Positions 43,827 through 54,934 of a stretch of 64,000 nt of DNA are shown here, in pieces (position 1 is the stretch's first letter; every line of letters begins with the position of its first letter). Below the pieces are notes generated by a model. The model worked only from the letters and a program-made list of their open reading frames with translations. It ran no database searches and had not been told where the DNA came from. Both the position numbers and the translations under genes were made by a program. Source of the stretch: Platycnemis pennipes (taxonomy: Eukaryota > Arthropoda > Insecta > Odonata > Platycnemididae); assembly GCA_933228895.1 (NCBI GenBank), contig OW121854.1:12031131-12095130 (forward strand). The letters run 5' to 3'.

Positions 43827-44375
43827 AATGGGGTCGTTTACCATATTTTTTTAATTGCCGAATCTGATAGAGTTTGTAAAATAAAAAGACCCGTATTTTT
43901 CCGTTTTCTGATCCGACAATTATTTCCCGAGTTATAAGCGGCGAAAAACTGATGTTTTTAACCCTTTCGGAAAAGTGGGTGTGGTGCAACCTCTGACGTA
44001 TATCGACTTCGTCCAATCACAACTGAGCCTGCGAAGCTACTTCGCCTTATCGCAAAGGGGGGAACACAGCTGACTCGGCCAATGGGAGCGATTTCGACAG
44101 CATCTGTGCGAGCAGACCTTCCGAGAACCCCCCTCCACTCCTTTCCCCCTCCCCTGAAAGCAGTCAAGGACGGGAGGAAAATGACGTCAATGTTATCACA
44201 GCAACATTTTCGGTAGGCGTCACCTTTTTCTTATTTTAATAATTTATTTCTTATGATTTATGAGTGAATGGTTGTGGTTAGAAGATTAATTTTTTCACTA
44301 AAATTCGTTTTTCGTTTCCATCAAACGATTTCGTGTACAAAATTGGGATTTCGGTTCCGAGTAAACGCCCCCATT
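43827..44375 (+). mobile_element. Family A MITE, copy 5
   Basis: Full-length copy with both termini, AATGGGGTCGTTTACC and GTAAACGCCCCCATT, giving the clearest terminal inverted repeat of the family. A 17-bp insertion (AATTTATTTCTTATGATT region) lies at 44241-44258. Confidence 0.85.
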
Positions 44376-44994
44376 GAAGACGAAAAAAGGCAACTAGAGG
44401 GCTATAATTTACTCGAATGAAAAATGGACGAGATGCCACCATAAGGACAATGGGACAAAACACAACTTATGTATCGCAGACACAAATAGGCTATAATCAA
44501 TTTAGGAAACTATCTCAAAATACATTTCAGGCACCGGCAAAACTAGCTATGTAGTACGAAACAAGTAGGATATGATGTGAGGAGTGAATGGTCCAGTAGG
44601 CTGAGAGGGAGTTCTTCCAAATAATCATTCACTCTTAGCTAAAAGTCATAGCTTGGTAAGGAAACATTTCATTTGAGCACTCGACTGGAACATGTTTCTT
44701 TATGGCATTGAGGCCTAACAGAGTAGAATAGAAAGGGCAAAACAGATAAGTCGGTGAAAAATGTGGAAAGGAGAGAAAAGTGACTGGGAAAATTGCCAAG
44801 GGAATCTTGGAGTGGTGAGGGATATAAAGGAAGTGTTGAAGGAAATAAAGAAGAAGAAATATGCCAAAACGGACAGAATACCTGACAGATGAATCGAGTG
44901 TTAGCGCTTCCTCAGGAAAAATTTTGAGATTGACTTACGGCGATATCGATAAATTTGCCAAGAAATTGTTGTGAGTGGTATAATATAATTATAT
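44376..44994. other. Spacer, probable decayed RTE-like sequence
   Basis: TGGAACATGTTTCTTTATGG (44688-44707) followed by purine-rich sequence resembles the thumb region at 4705-4930 on plus, but frames are lost. Otherwise unrecognised. Confidence 0.35.
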
Positions 44995-45175
44995 ATATCT
45001 ATATCTACGACCTACCCTGCAAGCCACCTCGAGGGTGTGTGGCAGGGGGTGCATCCACACCAGGAACAATGACACAACAAACAAAAATGAACACTACAAA
45101 GCAAACACTTCACCTTTAAAAGTAATTGGGGAAAAAAGAAGAAAAACTACCAAATCCCAATCATGTAGGACACAC
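44995..45175 (-). mobile_element. Family B3 LINE 3' UTR fragment
   Basis: Inverse of 18876-19042: CTACCCTGCAAGCCACCTCG, GCATCCACACCAGGAACAAT, CTACCAAATCCCAATCATG. Two independent copies confirm the B3 subfamily. Confidence 0.75.
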
Positions 45176-45213
45176 CCATGAATACCATGCATGCCTTGAA
45201 ACCCGACACCAAT

Positions 45214-45836
45214 TTCATCTACATCTACATCTATACGATACCCTGCAAGCCACCGCGAGGGTGTGTGGCAGGGGGTGAAGATCACCAGGCATGCACTACT
45301 AACATGCAAACTAGCAACTATATTGTCTCATGCAACTTGATTGTTAATGTCTACAGTATTTAAGGGGTAAGACATGCATCATGAACTACATAATACTCTA
45401 GAATATTTCCCCTACCTATCCCTTTCCTATGCTGCCTATTCTGTTCTCTTATAGTACGGGGGAAAAATGCCATTTTGAATCTATCTGTACGACAATCTAT
45501 CTCTCTAATCTTATTTATCTGGTCGAATCTAGCATAATACGCTGGTGTTTTTAATATGTGCCTAACATCTTCAGTAAAGCTATCCGATTGAAATTTCTCT
45601 AATAGATTTAATCTGAACTTTAACCTACGCTCTGATAATGATTCCCACCCTAATTCTTGTATTAATTCTGATACACTACTCAACCTATCGTAACACCTTT
45701 TAACGGGCCTTGTTGCTATACGCTGCACACTGTCTAGTTCTCTGATCAAACCTAATTCATTAGGTTCCCATACACTGGCTGCATACTCAAGGTGGGGCCT
45801 AACTAGTGAAAAGTAGCATCGCTCTTTTGTTCATAG
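45214..45836 (-). mobile_element. Family B1 LINE, 5'-truncated copy
   Basis: Minus strand with tail CATCTACATCTACATCTATA. An open 129-codon frame (45749-45360) encodes ELDSVQRIATRPVKRCYDRL through the YYARFDQINKIREIDCRTDR end, so the C-terminal domain is nearly intact. Ends at CATCGCTCTTTTG. Confidence 0.85.
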
Positions 45837-45944
45837 ATACTCATGCATGCAAAAAAAGGCATTGCATGCAAGTCACACGTTGATTTAAACATGCAGGTAA
45901 TAAAAAAAAATATCGACCTACTCTGAATATTACCTCTATAATTA

Positions 45945-46640
45945 TTACCGATTTACGCGATGTTTAACGTTCTGATCTAGAATCGTACGCGGAAAAAATG
46001 AGATTTTAAACCTGTCCGTCCTGCAATCTATCTCCTTAATTTTATTAGAATTATCGAGCCTACCATAGTAAGTCGGAGCCAGATATATATGATTAACGTC
46101 ATTAATGAAATGTTCCTCCTTAAATTTTCCCAGAAGATTAAATCTATAATTCAGCCTGCGTTGTGACCGCGATTCCCATCCCAATTCGGCTAACATACCA
46201 GACACACTGCTTTCCCTATCGTAACACCCTTTTACATATGTCGCCGCTCTTCTTTGTACTCGATCTAATTCGTAAATTAAGCCTGCTTCATAAGGGTCCC
46301 ATATGCTCGCAGCATATTCTAAGTGTGGTCCAACAGTTGAAAAATAGCAACGTTCCTTCACCCTCTCCTCACTTTTCTCTAATATTCTTTTAATAAACCC
46401 CAACTTTCTATTTGCTTGTCTGCATATTTCCCTGATATGTTTCCCCCATGATCCTGAGTAAGTGTTACAACTAAGTACTTAACTGATTCTACGTTTACTA
46501 ATTCCGTTCCTTGAATCATATAGTTTCTTTCTATCGAGTTTTTTCTTTTCCAAAAATTTACTGTCACGCACTTTTTTATGTTCAGTTCTACTTTCCATTT
46601 ATCGCACCACGTCTGAAACGCTACGAGGTATGTATTGCCT
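45945..46640 (-). mobile_element. Family B4 LINE fragment
   Basis: A distinct subfamily. A 152-codon frame (46403-45945) reads MGFIKRILEKSEERVKERCY, GPHLEYAASIWDPYEAGLIY, ELDRVQRRAATYVKGCYDRE, and a second frame (46567-46379) gives NFWKRKNSIERNYMIQGTEL. It shares the same domain layout as B1/B2 but is about half identical, and no ATCTAC tail is attached at the left. Confidence 0.8.
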
Positions 46641-46984
46641 TGCGTTGTCTCTTCACGAAATAGGGTTTATATCGCTTTTTTTTCAGTACCATCATTTCTC
46701 CGAGGGGTTTGTTGAAATGCCATATTATTCCGTCGAGGGATATAAGGCTACAATTACACGAGATGCCTTTTACTGCCGATTATCGAAATAGTGGTTATAT
46801 CACCATTTTTCAGTCGTGTTATTTCTCCGAGGGATTTGTTGCTATTGTTTGGAGATGAAATGAAATACCGGTTGGGTATTTTCAGTGTGGTAGGGGAGGC
46901 AGTTGACCTAATAGTTGAACAGTATTCAAGGTTGTGTTGCACGCATCAAATGAACACTGATTTCAGAGCAATAACAAGCAGGGG

Positions 46985-48570
46985 TTCTTAAAATATATAT
47001 TTGTGACCTCATCTCCAAACACCGCGTGCGTTTTGCGAACAGTTGGATTCGCGTCCCGATGGAACCCGTCCATTTCTCTGGCGTGTTGCGCTTTCCGACT
47101 CTGTCGCCATCTCCCAGGCTTGAGACGCTCTGCGGCTGGAGGGGAGGGCATAGCGGCACACTTCCCCTCCCTTCAACCCCCCTCCCTCCCCCCCCACTGA
47201 CCGACGGAGGCTCCGTCTCGCCGGGCTGCGGCGGAACACTCAGTTACTCGTCGGCCGTCCGACGCTTCGCTACATCGTAGCGGTGTCTCCTCCTGCCCAT
47301 GCCGTTTGACACTCTCTCCGGAGCACTGCAGGGAATGTCGGTTCGCGTCCTATTTGTCCGGAGCCGCGTGTAGCCGTTGTCCAGCGGACAGAAGCCCTCC
47401 AGTTCTCGCCGTTGCGTCGCCGAGTGTGGTGACAGAAAGTGTGCGGTATTGTAGGACATGCCATGACTCCCACTAAGAGAGTCCGGACTGATCGTCAGGC
47501 AGGCGCCTTCCCAGAAGTCCATCGCTGTGCTCCGTACACGAGGAAGCCCCAAGGACTGAAGACAGTTCCCCGGGCGGCGACTTGAAGAACGTGCTCTTCT
47601 CGAACTCACCACGCTGCCTGTCTCCTGAGTCACTCCTCCACTCGTCTTCCTTCCCGCAGAGGCGATCTCGTCTCGACTGTGGGCCGGCCGTTGCCACCGG
47701 CGCCTCTAGACGGAACAGGCGCCCGCAGCGGAGGCTGAGCAGCGCGGTGATCGATTGTCTGGAGCGAGGGATCCTCCTTCCAGTCGCCGATCCTCCAGCG
47801 ATGGAATCCGCCGCGGACGTTTAAGTCTCGGGCGGTTGGCGGCCCTTGCCGCGTGACATCAGCGCCTCCTCGGAGGGGAGAGCAAACAGCTGCTTCTCGC
47901 GCGTGTTTTGTCCCGGGGCACACCCACGTCTCCGCTCCGTAAAAGTCTCCCGCTGCCTCATCGCCTTGGTTGTTGACCTCGGATCTGTCTGTTCGTCGTT
48001 TGTTGTCGTTTCTTCAGACGTGGATCGTGAGGAGGGAGTCTCCAGGGTTTAGCTCTTCTGGCGGCGCGTGTCCTTCCTTGCCATGTGGTCCTGTCGCCCC
48101 TCTGGGGCTATTGCCCCCTTCGCAGTGTTCGGTGAAGTGTACCCCGCGGGTTGCGCCCCGCATCCCTCCGTGTTCTGAGTGTGCATGGGTCACGTGCTCC
48201 CCTAGTGTGCGCTTTGTTCCTCCTCGTCTAGTAGTGTTGAGTTTTGTGTCGCTCCCTGTTCGATCCCGTTCTATCCGTCCTTTCGAGAGGATATCTTCGC
48301 CGGCACACGTGATGTGAATGGTGTTGTTGCTCTTGTGCGCGCGTGGTTCTGGTGCCGCCGAGCGAGACGAGGGTGGGCGACGCGCACCACCGCACCCGCC
48401 GGAAGCACGCCCTCTACAGGTGAGTCGCGCACCGCCACGCTTCCAAACCCCTCCCCCTCCCAACCGCAGTGGTTCGACAACAGCTATGTCCGTTCTCCAC
48501 CGGTTTGCTCAAACCGGTCGTCTAATTAACCGGTACTTGAAATTCCGGACTATCGAATCCGATTCCTACG
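46985..48570 (+). promoter_or_regulatory. CpG-rich block, possible promoter and 5' UTR
   Basis: About 1.6 kb of clearly higher GC and frequent CpG compared with AT-rich flanks, free of the mobile elements that fill the rest of the window. Open frames in all phases follow from low stop-codon density. It ends in a strong donor (48420). The combination fits an unmethylated promoter or first-exon region, transcribed to the right; no TATA box or initiator could be assigned. Confidence 0.4.
48318..48419 (+). CDS. Candidate first coding exon with signal-peptide-like start
   Basis: ATG at 48318 opens MVLLLLCARGSGAAERDE, then GGRRAPPHPPEARPLQ, and the exon ends in CTACAG before GTGAGT (48420-48425), exactly in phase 0 after 34 codons. 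The short hydrophobic start could be a signal peptide. An upstream ATGTGA (48312) is a two-codon reading frame just before it. No downstream exon was identified and no family is recognised, so this is only a candidate. Confidence 0.3.
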
Positions 48571-48573
48571 AAG

Positions 48574-49494
48574 TTTGTGTTTGAAACCGTCGGGATTATC
48601 TCGATTAGGTAACCAACGAGTCACATGGTATAAACACGAATGGTTCATCTACATAGAACCCTGCAAGCCACCATAAAGGTGTGTGGCAGGGGGTGAATTC
48701 TCACCAAACATGCATTCATATCATGCATAAAAAAGGATTACTATTAAATATTAGTCTATACTTCAGTATTTAAAAAAATATAAAAATAGCAAAGCAAACA
48801 TGCAAAAACATGCTCTTAGTTGGGTTAGCTTTAAGTGCTCATACTAACATGCAGCTACCAATGTTAACCATTGCTACACTCGTATTGGATATATTTACCG
48901 TTATTCATATCCCTAATTGCACTAGGAAAAAAGCAAATTTTGAATCTGTCAGTTCGGCAATCAATTTCTCTAGTTTTGTGATTATGGTTCAGTCTACCAT
49001 AATAAGTTGGGGTCCGCAAAATATTTTTAACATCATCACTGAAAATATGGTCTTGGAATTTGTTTAAGAGATTACGTTTACATTTCAGCCTGCGATCTGA
49101 CAATGATTCCCAATTTAATTCATTTAATAGACTGGTTACGCTAATAAGGTTATCGTACCGTCTCTTTAAAAATCTCGCCAATCTTCGTTGCACACGTTCA
49201 TGTTCATTATTTTGACCGATTTCGTAGGGATCCCATACGCTGGCTGCCTATTCCAAATGAGGTATACCAAGAGTTCGCTAATTTGGCGTGTTAAAACCGC
49301 TGATTACAGCATCATTCATTGTTTACGCTCATGTTATGTCCCATCTGGGGACTCTGTAGTCGAGACAGATTGGAAAAACTCTAGTGAAAAATATTGATGG
49401 TGACGAGGGATTCAATCAGTAAATTTGTCATCACGTGACTTCTTGGTTACCTATTCGAGATTATCGCGACGGCTCCAAACACAACTCGCAGCTT
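48574..49494 (+). mobile_element. Family H MITE, copy 1, split by a B2 LINE
   Basis: Left part 48574-48643 starts TTTGTGTTTGAAACCGTCGG; right part 49266-49494 ends GCGACGGCTCCAAACACAA. The ends are inverted copies (GATTATCTCGA(A/T)TAGGTAAC). The interior equals 54651-54934. A B2 LINE sits between the parts, with GTTC at both junctions as a possible short duplication. Confidence 0.8.
48645..49265 (-). mobile_element. Family B2 LINE inserted in MITE H1
   Basis: Minus strand, tail CATCTACATAGAACCCTGC, hairpin CACCATAAAGGTG. Coding end (109-codon frame 49193-48864) has LARFLKRRYDNLISVTSLLN and DCRTDRFKICFFPSAIRDMN. Younger than the MITE it interrupts. Confidence 0.85.
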
Positions 49495-50432
49495 TTCCTC
49501 CGCTTACTCTGGCGAATATTTCTTGGCATCCGAAACTGACGAGATATTTCACGCGGAGGTGGAGTCGAGCAGCTTTGTGCACTGCGTCCGACGGCCTCGA
49601 CTTATTGTGAGGGAACCGGTTGGACCGTGAAAAGAGGGAGAGGAGGCACATATGGGCGAGAGAGGGGCCTTGATAATCGTACACTGCTGCCCGGGGAAGG
49701 AGTGGGGGGCCGTGTTTCTTTTTTCTAAGGAAGGGTTGCGGGCCACTGCCGCCGACCCTCGCTTGCGGAGGCCCGAAAATCCACTGCCGCACATTCATAG
49801 TGAGTGAGTGCTCTGACCCAGTGACACGATCTCGTGACGCCTAGTAACTGGCAGCCGCCAAGGGCGTCACAGATGCGTCGCGGGCGTCGCTGCTGGAGTC
49901 GACGGCGGACGAAAAAAGCGTTCAGTGAATAGGTCTCCAAAGTGTGGAGGTCAATTTCCTGGGGATCGACGGAGATGCACATCGGTTAGTGCTGCGGCGA
50001 CAAAAACACCGCTCTGGGTGACTGCCGACACTGTCGCCGTCTTTACCATTGGTTACATCGTGTTATTCAAAAAGAAAGGACAGATTTCAAACATTAATTT
50101 CTTCCAAACTCTATGCGATAGAAACATGATTCCAACGCTTCTGGACAGAGAAAAGTTCAAAATTTGCGTCATTGTTCAAAATTTGAACAGTCCGGGTAGA
50201 GGTTCCAGTTAAAGGCCGCAGTAGCACTGTTGCTTGTCTGTAGAAAAATGGCTGCGACACCACAGGAACAATCATTTGCGTGCTGCAATTAACAAAATTA
50301 GAGTCCATTATTGAAGTTCGACCTGTATTTCGCCGACAGTTTAACAAACAACCGCCTCGTAACACAGTGTAACACATGGGGCTCATATTGAGTGAATAAA
50401 GAATTGAAATTTTCTCGGTCTAGGAATGTTGG
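49495..50432. other. Unique-looking block, GC-richer, possible host DNA
   Basis: About 940 bp. 49560-50040 is GC-rich, with purine tracts and CpGs; frames in several phases are open but none shows a motif or good splice sites. 50040-50430 returns to AT-rich sequence. Confidence 0.35.
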
Positions 50433-50960
50433 AATGGGGGCGTTTATTCGGAACCAAAATCGCAATTTTTTGCATGAAATCGTTAGATGGAAACAAAAAA
50501 GAATTTTAGTGAAAAAATTAATCTTCTAACCACAGCCATTTAGTCATAAATCAAAAATTAAAATAAGTAAAAGGTGACGCCCACTGAAAAAGCTGCTGTG
50601 ATAACATTGACGTCATTTTCCTCCCGTCCTTGAATACTTTACGGGGAAGGGAAGGGAGTGGAGGGGGGTTCTCGGAAGGTCTTCTCGCACAGATCCTGTC
50701 GTAATCGCACCCATTGGGAAAGCCAGCTGTGTCCCCCCCATTGCGATAAGACTTCGCGGGCTCAGTTGTGATTGGACGAAGTCGATATACGTCAGAGGTT
50801 GCACCACGCCCACTTTTCCGAAAGGGTTAAGAACATCAGTTTTTCGTCGCTTATAACTCGAGAAATAATTGACGGATCAAAGAACGGAAAAATACGGGTC
50901 TTTTTATTTTACAAACCCTAACATATTCGGCAATAGAAAAATATGTTAAACGACCCCATT
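50433..50960 (-). mobile_element. Family A MITE, copy 6, inverted
   Basis: The only minus-oriented copy: AATGGGGGCGTTTATTCGG at the left and AAACGACCCCATT at the right. Full length (528 bp). Confidence 0.85.
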
Positions 50961-51177
50961 ATGTTTCTATCTTTTATTTGAAATCTGCTCCTACTTTACG
51001 AATAACCTCGTATTTCACCGCATGTCTAATACCCGCCTAAGGTCGCTCATTTTTGTTCTAAATATCTCCGTCAAAACAATTATTTTATGTGTATTCTCGA
51101 CTGTTAGTGAACAACGCTGCCGCGGGTGCTGTCGTAGATCAGGCGAAGCCACAACACAAAAGAGGCTGTGCTAGGTG

Positions 51178-51921
51178 AAGGAGGTTGGCTCGCAACTGCT
51201 GGAGTCAAGTTGTTTGAGGAATCTTATTAATTTAAATACGAGTATATGCCTGCTAAGTGATCCTTACTTCACAAAGAAAATTACCTAGGCTATTGAAAGT
51301 CATAAGTATCACAAGAAATACGATGTAAAGTCGAAGAATTTCTTTTTTATGATAATTTTAATCAGCTCGACTATGGAGTCAATTCAGCATTTACTTTAAA
51401 GAAATAAATTCATGTACTCAATGCATTTACTAATTTATAACACCAGAATATTACTATCAAACATTTTCTCATAATATTTTTCTGAAATATTCCTCAATAT
51501 CTCATTAGTAATGATATTATTCATACGCCATACATTTTGGCTAGAGCGACCGCAGCGCCACTTGAAGACAACTAACGCATTTCGTCTGCTATAAGCGCAG
51601 AAATTGGTGGATTTAGCGAAAAATACGGTGGGTTGATGCCTTCTTTATCTTGTCAATTTATTTCTTGTGAAATTACGCATAAAATATCAGTTTTTTGCAA
51701 AAATGACATGTCACTATGGTATTTTTAAACGTTATATTCCCATGTGATGGCCATTCTCGCCGTTAATGGTATGTAATTTCAAATGCAATTTGTGCAGAAA
51801 GGAGTATGGGTTGGTATAATTATCTTTACTTTATTAGATAGAGGAACTTAAGTTCTACAGGTATAAGTGCTGAAAATATAAAAAAAAATGAGTAGACTTT
51901 CACTTTTCGGATCAACCTCCT
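51178..51921 (+). mobile_element. Family C MITE, left arm
   Basis: Complete element, AAGGAGGTTGGCTCGC to GGATCAACCTCC. It contains the ~120-bp segment (ACCAGAATATTACTATC .. GCGACCGCAGCGCC) missing from the solitary copy at 38858. Confidence 0.8.
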
Positions 51922-52098
51922 TAAATCACAACGACGAAAAGGAGTCGCCCGCTAATTGCATTCGCGAAGCATCGAAACTTTTCCCCGGGCTCTGTCCCGA
52001 CGCCTCACAAGCGACAGTTGAAATGGATCCGATGCCGTGTTCCGCACACAGCAAACGGATGGACGGAGCAGGCGATAGGGCTTCGAAAGGTGCATTAA

Positions 52099-52837
52099 AG
52101 GAGGTTGATCCGAAAAGTGAAAGTCATGTCATTTTTGTTTTATATTTTCAGAACTTATAGAACTATAGTTCCTCTATCTAATAAAGTAAAGATAATTATA
52201 CCAACCCATACTCCTTTCTGCACAAATTGCATTTGAAATTACATACGATTAACGGCGAGAATGGCCATCACATGGGAATATAACGTTTAAAAATACCATA
52301 GTGACATGTCATTTTTGCTAAAAACTTATATTTTATGCGTAATTTCACAAGGAATAAAACGACACGAAAAAAAGGCATCAACCCACCGTATTTTTCGCTA
52401 AATCCACCAATTACTGCACCTATAGCAGACGAAATGCGTTAGTTGACTTCAATTGGCGCTGCGGTCGCTCTAGCCAAAATATATGGCGTATGAATAATAT
52501 CATTACTAATGAGATATTGAGGAATATTTCAGAAAAATATTATGAGAAAATGTTTGATAGTAATATTCTGGTGTTATAAATTAGTAAATGCATTGAGTAC
52601 ATGAATTTATTTCTTTAAAGTAAATGCTGAATTGACTCCATAGTCGAGCTGATTAAAATTATCATAAAAAAGAAATCCTTCGACTTTACATCGTATTTCT
52701 TGTGATACTTGTGACTTTCAATAGCCTAGGTAATTTTCTTTGTGAAGCAAGGATCACTTAGCAGGCATATATACTCGTACTTAAATTAATAAGATTCCTT
52801 AGACAACTTGACTCTAGCAGTCGCGAGCCAACCTCCT
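52099..52837 (-). mobile_element. Family C MITE, right arm
   Basis: Inverse copy beginning AGGAGGTTGATCCGAAAAG and ending GCGAGCCAACCTCCT. Confidence 0.8.
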
Positions 52838-53154
52838 GAACACTGGTCCAGTTGGACTGCGGCCTTTTCGAGGAGCACGAGTATTTTTCGAGTCTCTGGA
52901 GCGAGCGATCGATTGGCCGGGAGGGAGGTGCGGCATTGTACGACTGCCGCTCGTGGTGCAGCGTTTGGGGTGCCGTGAGGAGCCGATTGATTCATTGAGA
53001 GCAATCCTCGCCTTATTTCGCGGTGCCGCCGTTTCGGATCAAGTGGGACGATTCTGTAAAGTCGAAAGAGATTCGGTTCATATGGAGAGCTGTGGCTCAC
53101 TGGAAAGAATGATTCGCGACCCATCGTTCACCGGAGCGCGCCGGTGACATGATA
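52838..53154. other. GC-richer spacer, nothing recognised
   Basis: About 315 bp of host-like composition between the C pair and the pogo-like element. Open frames lack motifs. Confidence 0.35.
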
Positions 53155-54182
53155 CAGTAGAACCTCGCTTACACGACCCTCAATAACACGACAATCTCAA
53201 TTAAGAAGTACAATTTTCAAATCCCCTTGAGATTGCCATAACACATAATGTAAAATTACCCTCTATAAAGCGACTATTATTTTTATCCAAACAACCTCAA
53301 TAACACGGATATTTCTTCCAATTCACAACGTAACTCAGAACCTCTATAACAAGTCGCTTTGAGAAGTCAACCTCGATAACGCGACTCTATACATGAATGG
53401 GTCAACCTTTATGGCTGTCGGATACCACTGCCAAAAACGCTTCTGCAGACGTCTACGCCTCTTGACTATGAAGACTCTGCTTCGCTACTTAAACAAAAGT
53501 GTTCTGCGCAAACTTCGAGAATAAGGATTGATCTAGTAGATAAGTTAAGTAATTTTTCACTCGTTGCTTTTCTCATGATTCTGTTGACCTCAGAAAAACG
53601 CAAATTTTGACGAAAATAAGCCGATTTCCATGGCGTGTATGAAATTAAATTCCGAGCGTGTTAGGTCGCTCTAAAATTCACTCTTTATGAAGGGATTTAG
53701 TGATTCCATTAACCTCGATAGCACGACTGATAGCAGAAATAACCTTGATAACAGTACCCTCAACGGGGGATCGGGTTGGTGTGGTGGCTAGAGTACTGGC
53801 CGAGGGCCCAGGTTCGATTCCCGGCAGTGGCGGATTTTTCATTTGAAAACCGGTCCCCACTTGAGTGCCTAGTGGAGGGCATTTCAGGTTCAGTACTTCG
53901 TCCGTCGGATGGGACGTTAAGCCGTGGTCCCCTTGGCGCCTTTCGTTAAGAGTAGGCTAATTACGGGTTTCTCTCCACTCGTCCTCCGTTCCCTGTAAAC
54001 TCCTACCATTACCCAATTACCCACCTATCCTAAAAAAATACCCAAGAAAACAGCGCAAATGACCTCAGCTGTCGGTCGCCAATAGCCAACCAATCAACGA
54101 CCCTCGACAAAAAGAGCACCTCGATAACAAGTCTGTTTCCCTAATCCCCTTGAGACACTTCTTATCGAGGTTGTACTTTAGT
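53155..54182. mobile_element. pogo/Tigger-like non-autonomous element carrying a SINE
   Basis: Left end TACAGTAGAACCTCGCTTAC; right end, read inversely, AAAGTACAACCTCGATAAG. CAGTAGAACCTCG termini with a TA target are typical of pogo/Tigger elements of the Tc1-mariner superfamily. The motif CCTCGATAACACGAC and variants recur at least six times through the element (near 53180, 53300, 53340, 53370, 53712, 54117). There is no transposase frame; a SINE occupies 53766-54100. Confidence 0.7.
53766..54100 (+). mobile_element. tRNA-derived SINE, copy 2
   Basis: GGGATCGGGTTGGTGTGGTG, box-A-like TGGTGGCTAGAGTACTGG, box B GGTTCGATTCCCGGC, body with GATGGGACGTTAAGCCGTGG and a tail CCAACCAATCAACG. Flanked by ACCCTC(A)AC on both sides (53756-53764 and 54100-54108), an imperfect duplication. 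It lies inside the pogo-like element, so it is younger. Confidence 0.85.
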
Positions 54183-54650
54183 ATTAATTATTAGCGTTGT
54201 TACATGCGTTCTGAACTTGTATTCCGCGAGAAAAAGATCAACACGTCTGCTACTATCACGGCTACGACAGCCGTCCACCGCGACCGCAGCGCCCTTTCGC
54301 TTGCAAACGATTATGAACGAAATGATCCGACTCCGTCGTAGTGACCCGGGACGACCGTCGCTTCCGGAGCGTGGATTGTTTTGCGAACTATGACCTTTAT
54401 TCCGTGTATGGGTATAGTTGTAACGCTGAGATCTCGAATTCGACTTTATACAATCGCCCACTTGGCCCCGGGGACCTCGTGATTCCTGAAATGAGAGGAA
54501 AAGTAAAAGATGAATGCTAGCGCGATCACTCCTCGCTTTGGATCTTCGAGCACGTGTCGTTTTGGATATTGTAGCAAAATTTCGGCAAGTGACTCGTTCT
54601 CGTTCACCTGCCTTTAGCCTGTTGTCTGTATGTTATGACTCCTGGGGGGC
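54183..54650. other. GC-richer spacer, nothing recognised
   Basis: About 470 bp with several CpGs; no exon or repeat could be supported. Confidence 0.35.
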
Positions 54651-54934
54651 TGTGTTTGAAACCGTCGGGATTATCTCGAATAGGTAACTAAGGAGTCTTG
54701 TGGTATAAACACGAATGCTTCGCAAATTTGGTGTGTTGAAACCGCTGGTTACAACCGCATTCTTTGTTTACACTTGCGTTATATGTCGACTGGGGGCTAC
54801 TTAGTTGGAATAGATGAGAAAAAATCGATTCAGCGAAAGCGATTCAGACACATTAAATTTTGAAACCATTCGTGTTTGAATCACGTGACTACTTGGTTAC
54901 CTATTCGAGATAATCGCGATGGTTTCAAACACAA
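54651..54934 (+). mobile_element. Family H MITE, copy 2, complete
   Basis: 284 bp. TGTGTTTGAAACCGTCGGGA at the left and ATGGTTTCAAACACAAA at the right; inverted ends of about 45 bp include GATTATCTCGAATAGGTAAC and CACGTGACTACTTGG-type sequence. The long inverted ends make the single strand a near-complete hairpin. Confidence 0.85.

Larger units (their letters stand above)
51178..52837. repeat. 1.66-kb inverted pair of family C MITEs
   Basis: Two ~740-bp family C elements face each other (51178-51921 and 52099-52837) across a 177-bp GC-richer spacer. The outer ends read AGGAGGTTGGCTCGC and its complement; the inner ends read GGATCAACCTCC with TTAA next to both (51921-51924 and 52095-52098). 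The arms differ by roughly 5-8% by eye, including a single-copy repeat of CACTTGAAG. A transcript through the pair would fold into a very long hairpin. Confidence 0.85.

Noticed and set aside
47000..48500. Many long overlapping frames on both strands
   Set aside because: GC-rich, stop-poor DNA produces such frames by chance. No motif, and phases compete with each other.
52000..52160. Open frame 51888-52160 spanning the spacer of the C pair
   Set aside because: Starts and ends within MITE arms; no independent coding signal.
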